A stretch of DNA of 5,287 bases from Azoarcus sp. (lineage in GTDB: Bacteria; Pseudomonadota; Gammaproteobacteria; Burkholderiales; Rhodocyclaceae), in contig JAIRWW010000218.1 of assembly GCA_031268685.1 (NCBI GenBank), forward strand, positions 1 through 5,287, read 5' to 3'. The position numbers and the translations under genes are program-made. Each line of letters starts with the position of its first letter. Positions within the stretch are counted from its first letter, which is position 1. Under the pieces are notes generated by a model, which searched no databases, was not told the origin of the DNA, and was given only the letters and a program-made list of their open reading frames with translations. Below, one piece after another: positions 1 through 5,287 of the stretch.

Positions 1-200
1 ACGGGCATAGCCTCCAGCGCCTCGGCGTCCTTGTCGCCGTAAAGCTCATCAAGCTTGCCGGCAGTATTTTCGCGTGCGAAATCGTTGGGAAACGCCTGCC
101 CCCCCGCGCGCCATTGCGCTAGTTTCTCGCGCCGTTCGGCAACGATGTGATTTTCGTCCTGGAGAGTGGAAGGGATATCCTTGGCGGAACTATCGGACAT
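1..200 (-). CDS. lysS: Lysyl-tRNA synthetase (class II), N-terminal fragment
   Basis: This is the 5' end of lysS; the gene continues beyond position 1. The enzyme charges tRNA-Lys with lysine in the cytoplasm. The ATG is at 200-198 and 66 codons are visible without a stop. The peptide contains [17 protein letters not shown] followed by AFPNDFARE (residues about 15-45). This is the characteristic start of bacterial LysS: an N-terminal helix, then the FPNDF-type segment leading into the tRNA anticodon-binding OB domain. None of the catalytic class II motifs lie in the window. No clear Shine-Dalgarno sequence precedes the ATG (the upstream bases are CTACGCGCC). A possible promoter lies about 30-60 bp upstream, and the terminator of the preceding gene separates the two transcripts. 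The family assignment is firm because this N-terminal pattern is very conserved. Confidence 0.93.
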   Translation of the reverse strand, partial: MSDSSAKDIPSTLQDENHIVAERREKLAQWRAGGQAFPNDFARENTAGKLDELYGDKDAEALEAMP

Positions 201-230
201 GGCGCGTAGCGTGTGAGTAGGAAAGCCGTC

Positions 231-259
231 ATTGTCGCAGGCACAAGAGACCGTAGCAA
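231..259 (-). promoter_or_regulatory. Possible sigma-70 promoter for lysS
   Basis: On the minus strand TTGCTA (259-254, 4 of 6 matches to TTGACA) and GACAAT (236-231, 4 of 6 matches to TATAAT) are separated by exactly 17 bp. The predicted start near 224 would give a leader of about 24 nt before the lysS ATG. The site lies just beyond the terminator of the upstream gene, where a promoter would be expected. The match is modest and was made by eye. Confidence 0.35.
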
Positions 260-261
260 AT

Positions 262-290
262 CGAAAAGCGCGGCAGTGCAGCCTGCCGCA
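262..290 (-). terminator. Rho-independent terminator after the DUF4143 ATPase gene
   Basis: On the minus strand a perfect 7-bp stem GCGGCAG / CTGCCGC (arms 289-283 and 276-270) encloses a 6-nt loop. It is followed by GC and then TTTT (267-264), with more T three bases further on. The hairpin begins about 9 nt after the TGA of the ATPase gene. Stem composition, loop size and position are typical of an intrinsic terminator, although the U-tract is short. Confidence 0.7.
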
Positions 291-297
291 CACCGGA

Positions 298-1536
298 TCA
301 AGCCCACAATGACGACATCGGCATAGCCAGCAGATTTTCCCCCACATACCGCATTTCATCGCCGTCGTACAACACGATTCCCCGCAAAAAAGCATCGCCA
401 GCAATTTGAGCGAAATGCTTGAGGCCGTCGAAATCCTTGATGGACAGGGATGCCGCCGCCTTGACCTCCACGCCGATGACCTGTCCCGCAGCGTTTTCGA
501 TGACGAAATCCACTTCTCTCAGGTAGTGGTCACGGTAAAACATGATTTGATAGCGGCCTTCCGCCGTGTTGGCATGCTTCAAGAGTTCGCCGAACACAAA
601 AGATTCCAACAACATGCCAAACCGGGCAGGCCGGGCGGCGAGCATTGCCGGTGTGATCGCAAGATGCGCGGCAAGCAGACCGGAATCCATGAACTGCATC
701 TTGGGTGTTTTGACGACGCGGCTCATGCGGTTGCGCGACCAGACTTCCACGCGCTTCAGCAAAAAAACCTGCTCCATGAAACCCGTATAGCGCGCGGCGG
801 TTTTGTAATTGATGCCGACCGGAGCGCCGATTTGCGTGTAATTGCACAACTGCCCGGCGCTCTCGGCCAATAGCTGAAAAAACCTGGGGAGCTGGTCGAG
901 TCTTTCAATGCTGGCGAGTTCCCGCACATCGCGCTTCAAAATGGACTCGGCATAGCCACGCGCCCAGGACTGAAGGCGGCGCAAGGCCGGGCGGGCAACG
1001 GCTTCTGGATAACCGCCCCGCAGCACAGCTTCCCGCAGGGCATCGCCCAACAACAGTTCGCGCGGCGCCGGAGACTCGCCTGCAAAAACGCAGTCCAGCC
1101 AGTTCAAGCCGCCTTGCCGCATTTCGCTTTGCGCCAAAGGCAAGAGGGTGAGGCTTTCCATGCGCCCGGCCAACGAATCGGCAACCGTGGGGAGCGTCAT
1201 CACATTGGCGGAACCCGTCAGCAAAAAGCGCCCCGGCTTGCGATTTTCGTCGATGCTTTTCTTGATGGCCAGCAAAAGACCGGGCGCGCGCTGCACTTCG
1301 TCAATAATGACTCTCGCCTGCCCGCGCAACAGGCTCACCGGATCGTGCTGCGCTATATCCAGCGCAAGGCCGTCATCCAGCGTGACATAGCGCATATCGT
1401 CGCCAGCGAACTGGCGGACAAGCATAGTCTTGCCCGACTGGCGCGGCCCTACCAACAAAATGGCGGGCGTGTCGGTCATGGCTTCTTCAATGCGCAGCGC
1501 GAGCCGACGGGGAAAAAATGCGACGTCATCCTGCAT
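298..1536 (-). CDS. AAA_14/DUF4143-family ATPase (COG1373-like)
   Basis: This 412-residue predicted ATPase of unknown biological role is probably cytoplasmic. Numbered from the ATG at 1536, the P-loop is GPRQSGKT (30-37), the Walker B segment is [11 protein letters not shown] (D79, E80), and a sensor-1-like LLTGSAN lies at 105-111. GGYPE at 174-178 is typical of the linker into DUF4143. The C-terminal domain has [12 protein letters not shown] (about 309-319), then [14 protein letters not shown] and GVEVKAA. E311, D343 and E357-x-K359 match the spacing of a PD-(D/E)XK-type nuclease fold, which is known in this family; activity is inferred, not shown. The frame stays open upstream to a TTG at 1584, but the ATG is preferred because the family normally begins close to FPRRL and the extension runs into repeat DNA. 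The Shine-Dalgarno is weak (GAGTGG, about 8 nt upstream). The gene is flanked by the 22-bp array upstream and a strong terminator downstream, which suggests a self-contained accessory gene. Length and motifs are intact. Confidence 0.9.
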   Translation of the reverse strand: MQDDVAFFPRRLALRIEEAMTDTPAILLVGPRQSGKTMLVRQFAGDDMRYVTLDDGLALDIAQHDPVSLLRGQARVIIDEVQRAPGLLLAIKKSIDENRKPGRFLLTGSANVMTLPTVADSLAGRMESLTLLPLAQSEMRQGGLNWLDCVFAGESPAPRELLLGDALREAVLRGGYPEAVARPALRRLQSWARGYAESILKRDVRELASIERLDQLPRFFQLLAESAGQLCNYTQIGAPVGINYKTAARYTGFMEQVFLLKRVEVWSRNRMSRVVKTPKMQFMDSGLLAAHLAITPAMLAARPARFGMLLESFVFGELLKHANTAEGRYQIMFYRDHYLREVDFVIENAAGQVIGVEVKAAASLSIKDFDGLKHFAQIAGDAFLRGIVLYDGDEMRYVGENLLAMPMSSLWA

Positions 1537-1556
1537 GGCGCCCCCACTCAAGGTTT

Positions 1557-1731
1557 GGACAAACAGGATTGTACGTCCGGGCAAACAGGATCAACAACAG
1601 GATAAATAGAATTCAAGCTCTGGATAAACAGAATTCAATCTCCGGGTAAACAGGATTAAAACCCTGGGCAAACAGTGTTCAACCTCTGGGCAAACAGGAT
1701 TAAGCTCCTGGGCAAACAGGATTTTCATGGC
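1557..1731. repeat. Tandem array of eight imperfect 22-bp repeats
   Basis: Eight consecutive units begin at 1557, 1579, 1600, 1622, 1644, 1666, 1688 and 1710; all are 22 bp except the second (21 bp). The conserved core on the plus strand is GGGCAAACAGGATT (variants GGAT or GGGT for the first four bases, AATAG or AACAGTG in the middle). It is followed by a more variable tail resembling CAANCTCY. The units are diverged from one another rather than identical, and the block is visibly A/T-richer than the flanking genes. Two units contain GAATTC. The array ends about 20 bp upstream of the ATPase ATG; the alternative TTG start at 1584 lies within the second unit. It is not a CRISPR because there are no unique spacers. 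Its role could be an operator or iteron-like protein-binding array, or a dispersed intergenic repeat. Confidence 0.92.
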
Positions 1732-1838
1732 GTATCATTCAGCGAATACACAGCAATGGCGGGCACATTCACCCCATACTCCAGGGCATGCTCCCATTGC
1801 GACCGCCACCTGAGGAATGGTCTTTTTGAAGTAGCGAA
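1732..1838. other. Spacer between ABC ATPase gene and repeat array, no clear gene
   Basis: About 107 bp separate the ABC ATPase stop from the array. I see no stem-loop followed by a T-run on the minus strand, so there is no convincing terminator for the transport operon. In the ATPase frame the DNA remains open for 37 codons past the TGA, up to a TGA at 1727-1725. That peptide includes WEHALEYGVNVPAIAVYS, which looks protein-like but belongs to no family I recognise and has no start codon of its own. It may be a gene remnant or simply chance. Confidence 0.3.
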
Positions 1839-2687
1839 TCACTCCGGCAGAAAAACCGCCTGCCCGTCCACCTCGATACGGCGCAGCGGATGCCCGAACG
1901 CCCGGCTCAACGACCTGGCGGTGAGCACATCCCCGGATGTCCCCAACTCCACGCCGCCCTCGCCGTCGAGCATAATAATGATATCGGCGTAGCGCGCCGC
2001 CAGCGCGAGATCGTGGAGCGCCATGACGACGCCGCGCCCACAAGCAGCGAGAGCCCGGAACAATTCGAGCACGGCGATCTGATGGTGAAGATCGAGATGA
2101 TTGAGCGGTTCATCAAGCAAGAAAAGGCGCGGCGTTTGCGCAAGCAGCATAGCCAGCGCCACGCGCTGCTGTTCGCCGCCTGAGAGCGCGCGCAAGTCTC
2201 TGGACGCGAATCCTTGCAAACCCACGCAATCGAGCGCGGCGCTGGCAATGGACACATCCGCAGCGCTCTCCCACCCCCAACGCCCGAGATGAGGATGGCG
2301 GCCCACCAGCACCGTTTCCTGCACAGAAGCAGCAAACGGCATAGGCTGGCGCTGCGGCAGCAGGCCGCGAAACCTTGCCGCCTGCACAGGCGGCCAATCG
2401 GCGCATGAACGGTCGCCGAAACAAATTTCGCCGCGCACATCGAGCGCAGCAGCGCCTTTGCCAACATCATGCAAACCGGCAAGCGCGTGCAGCAACGTAG
2501 TCTTGCCCGCGCCGTTGCGGCCCAATATCGCCACGCATTGCCCGGCATGGACTTCCAGATCGAATTCGCGGCACAGCTCGCGCGCCCCGCGGCGCAAAGC
2601 CAGGCGGCGCGCGGCAAGCAAAGGGCGCGCCGGATCAGGCCACGGCAACGGGCAAGCCAGTTCGGAAGGCAGAACAGATATCGTCAT
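1839..2687 (-). CDS. ABC transporter ATP-binding protein, FecE/FhuC/BtuD type
   Basis: This 282-residue cytoplasmic nucleotide-binding subunit powers uptake of an iron-siderophore, heme or cobalamin through the adjacent permease. All motifs are intact: Walker A GRNGAGKT (56-63), Q-loop in LLPQRQ (Q112), ABC signature LSGGEQQR (168-175), Walker B LFLLDEP (188-194, with D192 and E193), D-loop LNHLDL, and H-loop histidine in ALHDL (H225). The length is slightly above the usual 250-270 because of a proline-rich N-terminal extension of about 25 residues. The C-terminal segment SRAFGHPLRRIEVDGQ is typical of this importer group. The ATG at 2687 lies 8 nt after the permease stop codon, so the two genes are co-transcribed and probably translationally linked; the upstream Shine-Dalgarno (GGTAAAG) is weak. 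Substrate specificity cannot be read from an ATPase of this family, so no gene symbol is given. Confidence 0.95.
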   Translation of the reverse strand: MTISVLPSELACPLPWPDPARPLLAARRLALRRGARELCREFDLEVHAGQCVAILGRNGAGKTTLLHALAGLHDVGKGAAALDVRGEICFGDRSCADWPPVQAARFRGLLPQRQPMPFAASVQETVLVGRHPHLGRWGWESAADVSIASAALDCVGLQGFASRDLRALSGGEQQRVALAMLLAQTPRLFLLDEPLNHLDLHHQIAVLELFRALAACGRGVVMALHDLALAARYADIIIMLDGEGGVELGTSGDVLTARSLSRAFGHPLRRIEVDGQAVFLPE

Positions 2688-2695
2688 CGTGTGCT

Positions 2696-3694
2696 TTACC
2701 GCGAATGCCGCGCGAGCAAAAACAAAAACACCGGCACCCCAAGCAGCACGGTGAGTACACCGACCGGCAATTGCTGCGGCGCCAACAACGTGCGCGCCAG
2801 AGTATCGGCAACAGTCAGAAGCGCGCCGCCAGCCAGAACCGCCGCGGGCATCAGCAGACGCTGATCGTTGCCAAGCACGAGGCGGACCAGATGCGGCACC
2901 ACGAGACCAACAAAACCGACCGTGCCGACCAGCGTGACCGCAACAGCGGTAAAAAGCGAAGCCAGCAAGTACAACGCGCGCCGCAACCGCCGCGCATCAA
3001 CCCCCAGCACCACAGCAGTAAGCTGCCCGCGGGCAAGCACATTGAGATCGCGCCCAAACGGCAAAGCCACGGCCAGCCCGGCGGCCAACACCACAAGCGC
3101 GGGCCATGGACGGCTCGCGCCGCTGGCATCGCCCATCAGCCAAAACAACATAGTCTGCATCTGCGCGGCGGGAGCCAACGCCAACATCAGCGTAATCGTA
3201 GCGCCACAGCCAGCGGCAACAATCACGCCGGTCAACAACAACCGCGTTTGCGTCCAACTTCCATCGCCGTGCGCAAGACCGAACACCACCAGCATTGCCG
3301 CAAGCGCGCCGCCCAGCGCGCCCGCATCCATCCACGGCGATGCAAGCCCAAGCACGACCGCGCCCAAAGCGCCCACGGCCGCGCCGCCGGAAATGCCAAG
3401 AATATAAGGATCGGCAAGCGGATTACGCAACAACACCTGCATCAACGTTCCAGCCAAGGCCAGCAGACCGCCGCAAGCAAAACAAGCCAAGGCGCGCGGC
3501 AGCCGCAACTCGCGCACGACGCCGACGGACATACCTTCGCCATCGCCACCGCCAAAAATCGCGGAAAACACCTCGCCTGGCGAAACCGCCAGACTGCCCG
3601 CGCACAGCGCCCACGCCAGCGCGGCGAGCGCGGCCAGAGCGAGCGCGGCAAGCACGGCGAATGGATGAGCGGCGAACGGACGCACGGGCATCAT
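2696..3694 (-). CDS. FecCD-family ABC transporter permease
   Basis: This 332-residue inner-membrane permease of the BtuC/FhuB/FecD/HemU group is expected to form a homodimer that binds two copies of the downstream ATPase. The protein is almost entirely hydrophobic helices, consistent with about ten membrane segments. Family landmarks are RLPRALA (64-70), NPLADPYILGISGGA (91-105), the cytoplasmic LGVDARRLRRAL loop (about 229-240) that couples to the ATPase, TVGFVGLVVPHLVRL (258-272), and the C-terminal LPVGVLTVLLGVPVFLFLL (309-327). The residue just before LPVG is usually Glu in the family but is Gln (Q308) here. The start at 3694 is chosen over the adjacent ATG at 3691 because a good Shine-Dalgarno, AGAGGTGGA, lies 6 nt upstream and the start overlaps the MFS stop in an ATGA arrangement. 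The partner substrate-binding protein is not in the window. The imported compound is therefore unresolved, with siderophore, heme and cobalamin all possible. Confidence 0.95.
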   Translation of the reverse strand: MMPVRPFAAHPFAVLAALALAALAALAWALCAGSLAVSPGEVFSAIFGGGDGEGMSVGVVRELRLPRALACFACGGLLALAGTLMQVLLRNPLADPYILGISGGAAVGALGAVVLGLASPWMDAGALGGALAAMLVVFGLAHGDGSWTQTRLLLTGVIVAAGCGATITLMLALAPAAQMQTMLFWLMGDASGASRPWPALVVLAAGLAVALPFGRDLNVLARGQLTAVVLGVDARRLRRALYLLASLFTAVAVTLVGTVGFVGLVVPHLVRLVLGNDQRLLMPAAVLAGGALLTVADTLARTLLAPQQLPVGVLTVLLGVPVFLFLLARHSR

Positions 3695-4956
3695 GGCGAT
3701 TCCACCTCTGCTTCCTCAAACTTCTCGACCTTATGCAGCGCAGGAAAAAGCTTCGCCCACAGGCCGACAACACCGAGCGTGCACACACCGCCAAGCGCGG
3801 CGGCGACAACCGGGCCGAACGCTGCCGCGCACACACCGGCGCGGAACTCGCCCAACTCATTAGACGAACCGACAAAAAGCATATTGACCGCGCTAACACG
3901 CCCGCGCATCTCATCGGGCGTAGCAAACTGCACCAGCGCGCCGCGAATATAGACATTTACCATATCCGCCGCCCCCGCAACCGCCAGCGCGGCGAAAGAA
4001 AGCCAGAACCAGTGCGAAAACGAAAAAACGAGATTCGCCGCGCCAAAAACAGCAATAGCGATAAAAAGACGCTTGCCGACGGCGCGATTGAACGGCCAGA
4101 CGCTCAGAAGCAAACCCGCGCCCACTTCCCCGATAGCTATACCGCTGCGCAGCACGCCCAGCCCTTCCGGGCCGGTATGGAGAATCTCCTTGGCATAAAT
4201 AGGCAAAAGCGCCACCACCCCGCCGAGGAGCACGGCAAACAAATCGAGCGAAATAGAACCGAGGATGATGGGGCGCTTGCGGACAAAACGGATACCAACG
4301 CCGAAGCGCCGCCACATGCTCCCATCGCCCGAAGCCTTCGCCCCCGCATACAAAGTATCGAGCCGAGTCAAGCACAGCACGCCGAGCAAAAAACAAAAAG
4401 CGCAGACCGCATAAGTCAGCATGCCGCCACCCCATGCGTAAAGCAGACCGCCGACGAGCGGCCCGCCAATGCTGGCCGCGCGCATCAACATGCCATTAGC
4501 GGCAATAGCCTGCGCCAGTTGAGCGCGCGGCACAATCTGCGGCAGCAAGCTTTGCAACGCAGGCCCGGAAAAAGCGCGCGAGCAACCGAAAAGCGCGAGC
4601 GTGACGTAAATCCCGCCAAGCGCCGCCACACGGCCCTCCTCGCCCGTCCCCGCATGGCCCGAGAGCCACCACAGCGCCCCGGCGCAAAACATAGCGGCAA
4701 CCCAACTCGCCATAAGAATCGGCTTTCTCGCATAACGGTCGATAAGATCGCCAGCGGGCATAAGCAAGACGAGCATGGGCAGGAACTGCGCCAGCCCCAC
4801 ATACGCCAGCGCCATAGCGTCGGCGGTGAGTTCATACACCTGCCAGCCGATGACCACAGCCATGATCTGGGTGGCAAACATACCCGCCAAGCGCGACAGC
4901 AGGAAAGCAATGAAAGCCCGGTTGTGCCTGACACTAGAAAAAGAACGTAAAGCCAT
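3691..4956 (-). CDS. MFS transporter, EntS-like (MFS_3 family)
   Basis: This 421-residue major facilitator protein has about 12 predicted membrane helices. Numbered from the ATG at 4956, motif A appears as AGDLIDRYARKPIL (68-81). The segment LPQIVPRAQLAQAIAANG (138-155) with GGPLVGGLL after it, and ATPDEMRGRVSAVNMLFVGSSNELGEF (345-371, given in part: DEMRGRVSAV and SSNELGEF), are hallmarks of the MFS_3 group. That group includes the enterobactin exporter EntS. The frame is open 82 codons further upstream to 5202, but that stretch is not hydrophobic and covers the inverted repeat, so MALRSF at 4956 is the likely start. No clear Shine-Dalgarno precedes it (C-rich upstream). The gene leads an operon with the FecCD permease and ABC ATPase and overlaps the permease start by 4 nt. 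From this context I infer siderophore export or cytoplasmic siderophore handling; drug efflux is the main alternative. Confidence 0.9.
   Translation of the reverse strand: MALRSFSSVRHNRAFIAFLLSRLAGMFATQIMAVVIGWQVYELTADAMALAYVGLAQFLPMLVLLMPAGDLIDRYARKPILMASWVAAMFCAGALWWLSGHAGTGEEGRVAALGGIYVTLALFGCSRAFSGPALQSLLPQIVPRAQLAQAIAANGMLMRAASIGGPLVGGLLYAWGGGMLTYAVCAFCFLLGVLCLTRLDTLYAGAKASGDGSMWRRFGVGIRFVRKRPIILGSISLDLFAVLLGGVVALLPIYAKEILHTGPEGLGVLRSGIAIGEVGAGLLLSVWPFNRAVGKRLFIAIAVFGAANLVFSFSHWFWLSFAALAVAGAADMVNVYIRGALVQFATPDEMRGRVSAVNMLFVGSSNELGEFRAGVCAAAFGPVVAAALGGVCTLGVVGLWAKLFPALHKVEKFEEAEVESP
3701..3709 (-). promoter_or_regulatory. Ribosome binding site of the permease gene
   Basis: AGAGGTGGA on the minus strand (3709-3701) is a good match to the anti-Shine-Dalgarno complement. 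It ends 6 nt before the ATG at 3694. It lies inside the last codons of the MFS gene and decides the permease start against the second ATG at 3691. With the 4-nt ATGA overlap it indicates translational coupling of exporter and permease. Confidence 0.6.
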
Positions 4957-4970
4957 TGAGGTCGGGGGTG

Positions 4971-4997
4971 GGAATAAATTATCAAACCAAACATGTT
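4971..4997 (-). promoter_or_regulatory. Possible promoter or Fur-type operator of the transport operon
   Basis: An A/T-rich patch in otherwise GC-rich DNA lies 15-40 bp upstream of the MFS ATG. On the minus strand it reads GATAAT (4983-4978, 5 of 6 matches to a -10 box), within the 9-bp palindrome ATAATTTAT (4982-4974). The 8-bp palindrome AACATGTT (4997-4990) is just upstream. GATAAT is also the building block of Fur boxes, but only one clear hexamer is present. No good -35 hexamer is seen at 16-18 bp spacing. Iron regulation would fit the genes; the sequence support is weak. Confidence 0.25.
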
Positions 4998-5028
4998 CTA
5001 ACGCATGACACGAAATACTGCTCGCCCT

Positions 5029-5077
5029 GGGCCTGCCGAAAAGCATCACCCATTGCATCGCGGGCTTCGACAGGCCC
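5029..5077. repeat. REP-like imperfect inverted repeat
   Basis: The arms GGGCCTGCCGAA (5029-5040) and TTCGACAGGCCC (5066-5077) are complementary over 12 bp with a single mismatch. They enclose a 25-nt loop that itself begins AAGCATC and ends GGGC. The TTCGACAGGCC type of arm resembles the dispersed extragenic palindromes found in many proteobacterial genomes. The element lies in the spacer between the divergent MFS and DMT genes. Copy number elsewhere is unknown, so the REP label is an inference from structure and location. Confidence 0.6.
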
Positions 5078-5131
5078 TGCCCAAAAAGCGGGCGTGATTT
5101 GACTGGATATCCCCCAACATTGTTTCTCGCT

Positions 5132-5287
5132 ATGGCCTGGCAACCCGGAAAAGCCGTAGCATGCACGGCTGTACGCTGCCTTGGAGCCTTCGCCTTGGAC
5201 AAATCCGGTTCGAGTTACAAAACAGGCATTTTATTCGCACTTTTCGGCGCCGTCGGCTTTTCGTTCAAAGCCATCCTGGTCAAACTC
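5132..5287 (+). CDS. EamA/DMT-family transporter, N-terminal fragment
   Basis: This is the 5' end of a plus-strand membrane protein that runs off the right edge; 52 codons are visible. The segment YKTGILFALFGAVGFSFKAI followed by LVKL is the first transmembrane helix typical of EamA (DUF6) drug/metabolite transporters, whose members usually export amino acids or other small metabolites. The first in-frame ATG is at 5132 and gives a 21-residue N-terminal extension without an obvious Shine-Dalgarno. A TTG at 5195, with GGAG at 5183-5186 (8 nt spacing), would give a protein beginning a few residues before the helix. That is the usual architecture of the family and may be the true start. The frame is open back to a TGA at 5006-5008 but has no earlier ATG. 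The gene is divergent from the MFS operon, and its substrate cannot be predicted from this fragment. Confidence 0.75.
   Translation, partial: MAWQPGKAVACTAVRCLGAFALDKSGSSYKTGILFALFGAVGFSFKAILVKL

Noticed and set aside
406..873. A 155-codon plus-strand frame opposite the DUF4143 ATPase
   Set aside because: It is antisense to a gene with intact Walker and DUF4143 motifs, and its translation shows no domain or ribosome binding site.
1557..1731. Possible CRISPR array
   Set aside because: The units are contiguous 22-bp tandem repeats without unique spacers, and no cas genes are present.
1777..1830. Possible terminator hairpin with arms CCATT and AATGG followed by TCTTTTTG on the plus strand
   Set aside because: The stem is only 5 bp with a 17-nt loop, and no plus-strand gene ends there; on the minus strand, the direction of the operon, no T-run follows it.
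1735..2043. A 102-codon minus-strand frame overlapping the 3' end of the ABC ATPase gene
   Set aside because: It overlaps the ATPase in another frame, has an Arg- and Gly-rich composition, and shows no recognisable motif. The ATPase frame is clearly the real one.
2705..3952. A 415-codon open frame on the plus strand opposite the permease
   Set aside because: It has the same low-complexity basic composition and is fully antisense to the FecCD permease, so it is a shadow frame.
3295..4950. A 551-codon open frame on the plus strand opposite the MFS and permease genes
   Set aside because: The translation is rich in Arg, Ala, Gln and His, without hydrophobic core or motifs, and lies antisense to two genes with clear family signatures. 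It arises from the codon bias of GC-rich genes.
4957..5202. An 82-residue N-terminal extension of the MFS transporter
   Set aside because: The family begins a few residues before the first membrane helix, which fits the ATG at 4956. The extension is not conserved-looking and reads through the inverted repeat.

Overview
The window looks like a piece of a GC-rich proteobacterial chromosome, most likely a betaproteobacterium. The evidence is the N-terminus of the lysyl-tRNA synthetase at the left edge, the GC-rich codon use, and the close fit of the MFS transporter to a subfamily common in alpha- and betaproteobacteria. The species cannot be named from this sequence. Five of the six recognisable genes are on the minus strand; the sixth, at the right edge, is on the plus strand.

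Left edge (1-300): the first 66 codons of lysS run off the window. Upstream of lysS is a short spacer with a possible promoter and a good Rho-independent terminator that closes the next gene. Positions 298-1536 encode a stand-alone AAA_14/DUF4143 ATPase (COG1373-like) with a nuclease-like ExK signature in its C-terminal domain. Immediately upstream of its start is a tandem array of eight imperfect 22-bp repeats (1557-1731). ATPase and array sit between a housekeeping gene and a transport operon, like an accessory cassette, and are the least ordinary part of the window.

Centre and right (1839-4956): three tightly packed minus-strand genes, transcribed in the order MFS exporter, FecCD-type permease, ABC ATPase. 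The MFS stop overlaps the permease start (ATGA) and the permease and ATPase are 8 nt apart, so this is almost certainly one operon. The permease and ATPase form the inner-membrane engine of a siderophore, heme or cobalamin importer. The MFS protein is of the EntS-like MFS_3 type, so together they suggest a siderophore handling module. No substrate-binding protein or TonB-dependent receptor is in the window, so the substrate is unknown.

Right edge (4957-5287): an intergenic region with an A/T-rich patch (possible promoter or Fur-type operator for the operon) and a REP-like imperfect inverted repeat. It is followed by the divergent 5' end of an EamA/DMT-family transporter that runs off the window. 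No clear terminator is visible after the ABC ATPase gene, so operon transcription may continue into the repeat array and the DUF4143 ATPase.
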